Part shown: piece after piece, positions 55,782 to 64,000 of the stretch
How positions within the stretch are numbered: the stretch's first letter is position 1
Layout: every line of letters begins with the position of its first letter
From: Eunapius fragilis
Lineage: Eukaryota > Porifera > Demospongiae > Spongillida > Spongillidae
DNA: 64,000 nucleotides
Direction of reading: 5' to 3'
NCBI GenBank assembly: GCA_963681505.1
Contig: OY811982.1
Span: forward strand, 816,693 to 880,692
Made by a program: the position numbers and the translations under genes
The notes under the pieces: generated by a model
Database searches by the model: none
What the model was told of the DNA's origin: nothing
Seen by the model: the letters and a program-made list of their open reading frames with translations, nothing else

Positions 55782-58368
55782 TTAATTCAGGTATTCGTAT
55801 TCATTTTCATTCTTCACCACTCCACCATGTGGTACAGTTGGAACCACTCCCATCTTCGTGTCATCACTAACTGCAGGATGCTGAACGTAGATAAACAATT
55901 ATAAAGACATTAGAACTGAATAGAGATAATACAATTCAATTTCTGAGAGTCATTTTTTTACTTTTTAGACTTGCTAATTAGCATTGGAAAATACAAGGAT
56001 TGAGAAATAATACTTTTGTTTACTTGCATGTCTTCACCATGTGCTATAGTTGGATTTATTTATTTATGCTGAATTCTTTGGTTTAAATGTATGTGATCAG
56101 AGTACCAGTAATTACAGCTTGCTATGCATACTTAACCTGATGAGATCGTATGCATCACAAGGGAAAGTTCTGTATCAGTAAATGTAGAAGCATGTTGTAT
56201 GTGCAGTGCAATATATATTCAAAGTCATAAACGATTGCAGCTTTCAGTAGCAGCAGGTATTTAAAGATTGTACTGTTCTAATGTGTTACACACAAATTGA
56301 AAATTTGTGCTATTTCACAATTTTCCTTTACAATATGAAAATTATTGCATACTGATTTCAAAATTGTGTATGCTAAATTGAATATTATTTCAATTGTGCT
56401 GCACAATCATCATACATGCATGCAGTCTGAACTATAACATTAAAATGTATAAGATGCAGGTTGCATTCGTCAATTAAGGGTGCTGAAGTATTGAACACTG
56501 AGTTAGGGTTATGTTCTATCAAAAATCTTACAGCCATACGTAGTTTTTTTCCCCAAATCCCAACTGATCATATTCTCACAGCAACCTTTTCCTGAGGTTA
56601 CAACAAAACACCAGAAACCCATGTAATATTACGAACAAGCTTAGGAAACATAACTATATATACTTGGTGGAACCACTAAGTGCCTGTGACAATAATGGGC
56701 ACGTATAAGAGGCTGCATGCATCTCTGCACAGGCTGTATTGGCTCACTGTACAGATAGAAAAAAAAAGCAATAAAAGGCCCCCTTCGTGTGTGTCAATTT
56801 AATCAACTTTCCCTCACATAGTCATGGCACTATAACTAAGTCATGTCCAAAAGTTAAAGTGATCTATCAATCCAGTCATTTTGAGAACAACAGAGTGAAC
56901 AATGAGTACCTAATGCTCAAAATACCAAAGGCTTCTTTTTACCAGTTCTTGTTGTGTAATCTCATCCCGTGTAGGTGGTACTTTGGATGTGTCAGCTGCA
57001 GATATGTCAAGGTATCCCGACATTATCTGCAGAACCTTTGAGATGTTGGAGCCCATCTTGGTGAACGTTGGCCTGTCCTCAGGGTCAGAATCCCAACACT
57101 TCAACATCAGTGAGTACCTGAAATAGCACAACTTAAGCTGCATGAAACTTACAGTGTTTATGAGTCTGTGCATGTGTGTACGTTGTGCGTGATGTGCGCA
57201 TATGTGTTGTGTATATACTTACATTGTATCAGAACAAGCTGCATTTTCAGGCTTTTCCAGTCTCCTTCCTTTCCCTAGAAACTTTGGTAGCTCACTTGGG
57301 TCCACACCAGGGTAGGGCATTTTGCCACATGTAAATATCTCCCAGCATGTCACACCAAATGACCACTGAAGGAATTTTACCACATGCATGGTTAGTGCAT
57401 ATGGTGATATATACTCACTATATCAGTCTTCTCATTGAAAACTCCATCATGAAAGATCTCTGGAGCCAGCCATTTGAATGGTAGTCTCACCCCTGAGGAT
57501 CCCTTGTCCAGTCTGAAGTACCCTGCCCTGTACACGTCTTCTGACAGACCAAAGTCTCCCACTTTAAGTACACCATCTCCATCAATCCTGTACAAACCTC
57601 CATTACCACTATTAACATCACACATAATCACTCCCTCACATGCAGTTTCTTGCTGCTAGGTCTCTGTGTACAAACCTCTTCTCAGCAAGGTATTCCATCC
57701 CCTGTGCTATCTCATAACACATCTTCATTAAGAACTTCTGGGATGCGTGGAGCTGTATAGATAACAATGACACAAACGTTACATGTTACATAGCGATAAT
57801 CTCACTGTATTTTCATCTGCTGCTTCAGTGATGATAAGGGAAGATCTGTTGGCCTTGAGGTATGAGAGAAGACTTCCATTAGCCATGAAGGGCATCACCA
57901 TAGAGGGAGTGCAATTGGCACCAAAGGACACTCCTATCAGGGTCATCACATGGGGGTGGTGGAAGTCTTGCATCGTCAGGATTTCACCCATCATACTGGA
58001 GAGGTCATTTATTGTGAAGATACCTAAATGGGCACTTCATCTGATGAAGAAAACATTACCACCAAAGACTTCACCTTTCAAGGTCTTGATGGCCACCAGT
58101 TGAGGTTCAGCCAGTGTGTTCACCTGAAGGAGATGTGCTCTGTACACCACTCCAAATTCACCTTTTACATAGCATATGGAATGATGTGGGGAAGAACATC
58201 ACAATAAGAACAGTGAGGGGAGGAATGTCACATGAAAGAGAGGGCAGGTTGAGTTACCTTCTCCAATGGCATTCATAACATGGATCTGATCACTGGAGAT
58301 GATGGTCCCTGTGTACTGACTCAGGAAATCTGTTGCAGCATGACCACTTACTGCCGATGATGGGTCTC
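55782..58368 (-). CDS. RTK-C: tyrosine kinase half of a receptor
   Basis: Exons 58368-58258, 58161-58075, 58023-57806, 57752-57640, 57608-57419, 57365-57223, 57117-56943 and 55880-55782, with the first six equal in length to RTK-A exons 17-22. Motifs: Gly loop IGEG.EFGVVY, VAIK/VAVK-type Lys in exon 2, [47 protein letters not shown]. The kinase looks active. The exon equivalent to RTK-A 21749-21820 (about 56185-56139) lost its acceptor and 16 bases; skipping it keeps the frame. The tail ends EYEYLN, without the YMVP of RTK-A. No TM or ectodomain exon was found upstream to 64 kb. Confidence 0.82.
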
Positions 58369-60832
58369 CTTACGTACGATTTAAAAGAACGCACTTTTAT
58401 GATAACAATACATTGTGATGTTGTAACTATATGATCTTAACATGTTTTAGCTACAAGGCTACATGTATAAAGTTCCATCAGTTGGTAATTCTACATCTTT
58501 ACTTAGTCAATGTAATAATGAATCTGGAAGACATCATGCATGCTATCAAGAAGCAATTCATGAGTATGAAGTAATGAAATAGCACTAAATGAGTGAGCAT
58601 TGCTTGACAATGGATAAGACAACGTATATGAGTTGAGGTAGCTGATAAAAAGGATCTTGCCGATCACTTCATAAACAGATGTAATAATGGTACAGAAGCA
58701 AAGTGGAAATATTTAAATGTTGATGCTCAATTATAGAATAGAACATTACTTGACAAAACCAGAGCAAAAATGGAATCGTTTGAGTACATATGCATATGTT
58801 TCAAAATGAGTTTTTAGGGTAGTTTTTCTTGGTATGTGACAAGAGTTACTCTAAATAAAGCTCTTTATTTAGCCCTGTCATCTTGGCATATGTAAATACA
58901 ACACAGATGATACTTATATCCCTGAAGGATGCCTAACTGTAATATCCATTCCCAATGATTGGGCAGATAAACAATGAGCCACATTCCAATGACATGCAGT
59001 AACAAGGGTCCCGTTTAATTCTTGTCTTTAAATTGGGGTGAGTTCAAATCATATCCTGAAACACTCGTAATTCTACTGCATTGACAACTAGTTTTTGGGT
59101 ATTCCATGGATCACAAATTCCTGCATGTGACTCAATTTTATTTATGGGTAGAAAGAAAAATTAAAGGTTCCTATTAGAGACCACTTTTTGTGCATATTTT
59201 ATAGGATGTAATTGCACATTGACTTAGGTGCATTGAATTTATGGTGACTTTATGGCAAAGGAACAGTCCAAAGGATGCAATAAAGCTTGGTGTTGGCAGA
59301 TGTTTCATAGAATTGCCCCTTCATTGTGTGGGATGCTTCAATGACACTACTGGACAATAGCCATGCAAGCCATGTTATACCCATTCATTGATTATTATAA
59401 ATTGTAGTCATGTCATCATAACTGAGTACAACATCTGTGACACAGCAGCTGTGCAGAATGGCAGTGGTTTTAATGCAAAATCTGGACTGTTCTTCTGTCA
59501 GACCCAGTTACAGGGGATTACTTAGAAAATTAGCTCTCAGGAACGAAGAATCTCAGTTGAAAGCAAGCTTTACAAAAGCCAAATCCATAGCCTGTAAACT
59601 ACCATTGCACAGCTTAGTCCTTATTGATGATTATACTGCAAGTACAAGATTCAGGGCATGCAAGAATCAATTTTTTAATTCAAAGAACTACTTTGCAAAG
59701 AAATTGGGTATGGCCCGAAATTATTTACCCATGCATGTACTAAATATGCACATTGCATCAAAAACAGTGTGCAAGAAACAAGTCACAATTTATATCCACA
59801 ATGGCTGACCTAGTGGTAAGAGGTGACATTTGTATTTGGGTGACAGTCATGAAGAAAACTGTGTACATTTAACATGGAATATCCATTTTAAAAGCATCAA
59901 CAACTGATAGAAGAGCCCCCCTCACTCCTTCCATTGATTTAATCATGTAGATTTGCATAATTTCTTTTGGAGTGTTACCAACCAGACCACTTCTTAAGCC
60001 CTTATTGATGTGTGATATAAATAGTCCTCACAATTGCCAGAACATTGACAATTTGTAATTTACGCCTTCTGAAGATGTTCAAGATTTACCCCGCACATGC
60101 ATGCACACCACACACACATGCACACACATACACACATGGTACACACTAAAACTCCATGCATGCAAATGCACACACATAAAAATAATTGGAACACATGTTT
60201 TTCAAGTTTTGGTCATAGTTGCCGCTTGCCGTAAATACAGCACTCAGTTATACTAGTACAGAATGTGCAATTGTAACTGGAAAAGAATGGCTCTGTAGAA
60301 TGCTAAGTACCAGCTAAAAGAAAACTTGAAAAATGTGTTCCAAAGTCTTGCCAGGTTTTTTTTTAATAGGCACACACACATATACACATACACACATGCA
60401 CACACTACACACATGCATTAACACATACACACAAAACAACTTGTTAAAACTCGGGTGGGCTCTTTTTAAAACCACTTAATTACTACTACAGTTCTACACA
60501 TGCACTAGCTAACTCCCTCCATAAGATGACCCTACCTACTGATCTCACAAGAGACAAGATGAGATGGCCATAGATTTCTGAAGCCATTTTTGCTTTAGAG
60601 CTGGCTAGTCCAATGTCAAGCAAAGAAGCTAGTCTTGAAAGTGTACTGGTTTTCCTCTGCCCCAGCCATGAACAAGAACATCTGAAGGAGCGGGAGTTGA
60701 CATGGCCTGTGCCAGCCTACATGTAACTCAACCTTTACCGACAGGTGGGTATGATGTCAAAATGCAGCAAAGATTTTAGATATATGTGCATTGTTGGTGC
60801 AATAATTATAATGTATACACGTTCATGTATTA
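58369..60832. other. Upstream of RTK-C; no gene recognised
   Basis: A plus-strand frame at 59437-59808 (123 codons) is basic and has no recognisable family. CA-rich DNA lies at 60095-60175 and 60370-60430. The region should hold the intron before the kinase if RTK-C has an ectodomain further upstream. Confidence 0.45.
60187..60343. mobile_element. MITE candidate, about 155 bp
   Basis: TTGGAACACATGTTTTTCAAG at its left end (given here without the first base as a 20-mer core GGAACACATGTTTTTCAAG) is inverse to CTTGAAAAATGTGTTCC at the right end. No frame. Confidence 0.6.
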
Positions 60833-62290
60833 TTGTTTGCTAATACAATGAAGCTACTGAATCCACAAAAGATTCGTGTGGTTATACCCACTGCCGAGAG
60901 GGAGGCTGTGATGCAAACCCTGCATGATGCCCATCCAGGGATTACACAAATCAAGGGTTTAGCCAGGAGTTTTGTTTGGTGGTCAGGCATTGATAAGGAC
61001 TTGGAGTTTAAAGTGAAGTCTTGTCAGAGATGCCAGGAAAATGGCCCGTTTAGATCCCTGGGAGTGGCCAGCAAGGCCGTGGTCTCAACTGCATGTGGAC
61101 TTTGCAGGTCCTTTTATGGGGAAAATGTTTCTGGTTCTCGTGGATGCCCACTCTAAATGTTTGGGAGTAGTAGTTGTGTCGTCACCTTCTTCCCAACAGG
61201 CCATCACAGCACTGAGAAATATCTTTTCCAAGCATGGTCTACCAGAAATGCTGGACTCGGACAATGGCTCTGCTTTCACAAGCATTGAGTTCCAGACATT
61301 TGTGGGAGAAAATGGTATCCAGCATGTGAGAATTGCTCCCTATCACCCATCATCTAATGGGCAAGCAGAAAGAGTTGTTCAGACACTCAAGGAGGCCATC
61401 CTGAAGACTACGGGGGATGTACAAACAAGGCTGGCCAGATTCATGATCCAATATTGCCTTACACAACGCTCATCAACTGGCTTGTCTCCAGCGGAGATGT
61501 TGCTAGGTCAACGCCCTAGGTCTCACCTGGATCTCATACATCCTGACACTTCAGTGAAGGTGACATGAAGTCAAGAAAGGCAAAAATCAGCCCATGATCT
61601 ACATGCAGAACTTTGCAAGTTCAGGGTAGGGGGACTTGGTGTATGCCAGGAATTTTCAGGGCTCATGTGTTTGGAGTCCTGGGGTGGTTACTGAAATTTC
61701 AGGTCCACTATCCACAGTGATTAGGTTGAAAGAGGGGCAGACTGTACGTCATTACATTGATCATGTGAAGTTACGGAATAGCACTTCAGACCAGCAAGAG
61801 TCCTGACATGCCTCACCTGAGCAAGATGAAAGTGCTATGGACCTACCCATACAAGATGTAAGGGATCATGATGTGACAGAAGATGAGAGTCTAGCTCCAG
61901 TTGTAGACATTCTGGAGCTTCAAACTGAAGTTAATGTTGAGCCAGTCCAGAACAACCCAGTGCCTGGTTTGCCCTTCGCTGCTCTACATGCAACAGATGC
62001 CCTCCTGATCGTTTATAATCTACAGCCTTCTGCATATGGAGGGAGGAAATGTGCCATATTAGGTGTTGTACATGTAATGTCTAGGCCATTGTCTAGAGTA
62101 GCAACTGAGTTCTGCACATTGTTAGAAACCAGTTTAGTGTTAAGAACTAGTTTTAGGTTGTCAAACCAGTTTGGTTTGGAGTCAGACAGGTTTTGCCTAG
62201 TTGCTATAAATAGGTTATGCTGTATCAGTGATCTGTGACTCAACTGGTTCGTATTTACGTGCGGCACCAGCTACAGTCTGGATACCACAG
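60833..62290 (+). pseudogene. Gypsy element G3: integrase and 3' LTR, decayed
   Basis: Zinc region (HDAHPGITQIKGLARSFVWW cut here to HDAHPG, and CQRC), then after a frameshift near 61040 the DDE core (LHVDFAG, LDSDNGSAF, SNGQAERVVQ), stops near 61566 and 61634, and a tail ending in GGGAGGAAA followed by TGTGCCATATTAGG at 62050, the likely LTR start. TATAAATA at about 62206 would be its promoter. The 5' part is absent. It is closer in sequence to G2 than to G1. Confidence 0.8.
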
Positions 62291-63641
62291 TGTCTATTAG
62301 AAGTATATAATGAGACATGGCCTCTTACTACCCTTACCTTGTCGCATTCCGTGGTATGCCTTCCATTCCGGAGGGTAACAGACCACTCTCAGTTGAAAAA
62401 TGGCTCACTATTTGTTATATTTCATTTTGTCAAAATCCCATTTCCAATTTGCTGAACTAACCAGATGCACGACTAAAGATAAATTCAAGCACAGTATCTA
62501 ACATGGACACGAAAGTACGCATGCGGAATATACTCAATAATGAGAAATCAGATTGCAGATTCATATACAGACCCAGGTTGATGGTGCAAAACAGATTGTC
62601 TAGTTATTGAAAATATGGGACCAAATTTAATTTCATATCATCATTCTCATCTAATATGAATGTGCTATTTTCCATATGTACTGTCCCCATGAAACATGGA
62701 ATATTGCCTTACAGTGTATTTTTAATGCAAGCAATTTTAAAATTTGTGAATTAAGTTGTTTTGGTTGAGTATCTTTAGCCCTGCAGCATTCTATCACTAT
62801 ACCTCAATGTTGCATAGAGTTGCACTTGCATACAATATACATAACAACCTGGTCATGAATTTTTTACATTATGATGCATTCTTTTGATTAAATAAACAAC
62901 CTAACCGACCAACTACATTAAACTACTAACAACTACATCTAACACATTAAACAGTACTGAAGCAAACAATATAAATTCGCTATTTGGGAGTAGAACATTA
63001 CTGGAATATGACAAAGCAGACCCAATGTATAAAACAAAACAAAGTGTGGTGATTAAAATCAAAACTGGTAAATTTCATTTCACATCATCATCATTATCTA
63101 ATGTGGGTGTGCTATTTTCATTATGTACAGCCCATGTAGCATGTAGCATGCAATATTGCTGTACACTAGGACAATCAATTAAAAATAAAACTGTGACCTC
63201 TGCGGATTTGGTTGAGCATCTTTTTCCTTGCAGAGTTCAATCTCTGCCTCAAAATTGCATCTATAGCATTGCACACCATAATGATTAATTTATGCCTAAC
63301 AAACTTGGTCATGTTTTTTAAAATTATTTTTGATTTATGTAAGAATTAATACCAATAGATACAACATTGACAACCTAACAGTCCAACTTACATTACACAT
63401 CTAACAAATATTAACTTCGATTTGAGACGATAATGGTCTTGCTATACATCCGGTCAAGGTGAGGATGAGTTTGCTAAATACTTCAAATACAAGCCTGCCA
63501 TTGGATTGAGCTGATCCAATGACAATCCAGGTAAGTAGACATCAATATGTGTCACATACCCACCCCAACTAACTACTGATATTTGGTGAACTAATTTGTC
63601 CAATCTCATACTGGGCAATATCGAGGTCCTTTAATTGGATG
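62291..63641. repeat. Tandem element-derived segments
   Basis: 62600-62900 and 63020-63350 resemble each other and 35950-36250; 63400-63641 resembles 36950-37360. No coding frame. Probably retroelement untranslated sequence. Confidence 0.5.
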
Positions 63642-64000
63642 TTAGATCGGAACCCATTTCAGCTTTGATGCCAAGATGAGCCCGGTGGCATAATGGTACA
63701 AAGACATCCCAAAGTTTAGCTTGCCTAAAAAGGTCCTACATTGCTGCATATGAACTTTAAGAGACAGCACCTTTTGAGACATAGGTGACTTCACAACAAT
63801 AGAGCCAAAGAGAATGGAGTCTTGAAAAGAAACCAAGTTACTGAAGGTACCCACAGTATTAATAAATAGTGGTTACCTACAATGTACATCTGCATAGTCA
63901 GATGGACTAACAGAATCAATGTATGCAGCACAAGCATGTAGGGCCAATGAACGCTACCCCAACCCTCCATACATGTATCTCAAACCCAGCTGTGCTTGCT
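63642..64000 (-). pseudogene. Reverse-transcriptase fragment at the window edge
   Basis: Homologous to 37365-37649, with a recognisable 'YGGLG' and 'SLALHACAAYIDSV' when frames are changed; several frame breaks. Runs off the window. Confidence 0.5.

Noticed and set aside
55782-58368. RTK-C as the missing 3' half of RTK-B
   Set aside because: Same strand but upstream of RTK-B, so it cannot be the end of that transcript without rearrangement or trans-splicing; kept as an open question in the findings.
59437-59808. 123-codon plus-strand frame
   Set aside because: No family, no splice partners, no supporting neighbour; not listed as a gene.

Overview
This looks like animal (metazoan) genomic DNA, most probably from a sponge. 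That is an inference from content: intron-split receptor tyrosine kinase (RTK) genes with PSI and IPT ectodomains, GT-AG introns of 31 bp to several kb, Ty3/Gypsy, hAT, tyrosine-recombinase and non-LTR element remains, many fold-back elements, and long G/C homopolymers. No bacterial operon, CRISPR array, rRNA or tRNA was recognised.

The host genes are parts of one RTK family. RTK-A (+, 8041-22336) is complete in layout: an N-terminal ectodomain exon, two small Cys-rich PSI-like regions, a PSI+IPT exon, further ectodomain exons, one transmembrane exon, a kinase domain and a tyrosine-bearing tail, in 25 exons. All exon phases agree except for one 10-bp deletion in the IPT exon that shifts the frame. 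RTK-B (-, 48261-38082) has a lectin-like exon, the same ectodomain exons (all in phase) and the transmembrane exon, but no kinase follows. RTK-C (-, 58368-55782) is a kinase half with no ectodomain before it. Thus two genes are each half present, and related retroelement debris lies next to both broken ends (37.65-35.95 kb and 64.0-62.6 kb).

Layout. 0-4 kb: minisatellites and a small fold-back element. 4.05-5.7 kb: the 3' half of Gypsy element G1 (-) and 105 bp of the LTR of element G2. 6.6-7.3 kb: a broken tyrosine recombinase. 8.0-22.3 kb: RTK-A, with a 5.8-kb intron full of nested elements. 22.4-29.6 kb: a fold-back element, the 5' half of G1 (+), and G2 (-), whose 3' LTR holds an hAT-type insertion. 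30.1-35.35 kb: a TIR transposon carrying a DUF6589-like transposase gene (+) and a RecQ-like helicase gene (-). 36-37.7 kb: non-LTR debris. 38-48.3 kb: RTK-B, with a 2-kb fold-back element in an intron. 49.6-53.0 kb: an hAT transposon. 55.8-58.4 kb: RTK-C. 60.8-62.3 kb: a decayed Gypsy element, G3. 62.6-64 kb: non-LTR debris.

The G1 halves at 24291 and 5596 end at the same codon, each carrying the same 5-bp CAAAG target duplication next to a G2 LTR end. The LTR pieces at 5597-5701 and 29454-29585 are complementary parts of one LTR. This suggests an inversion of about 23.9 kb (5.70-29.59 kb) that contains RTK-A, although the outer ends of G1 do not confirm it. Before that inversion all three RTK loci would lie on the minus strand.
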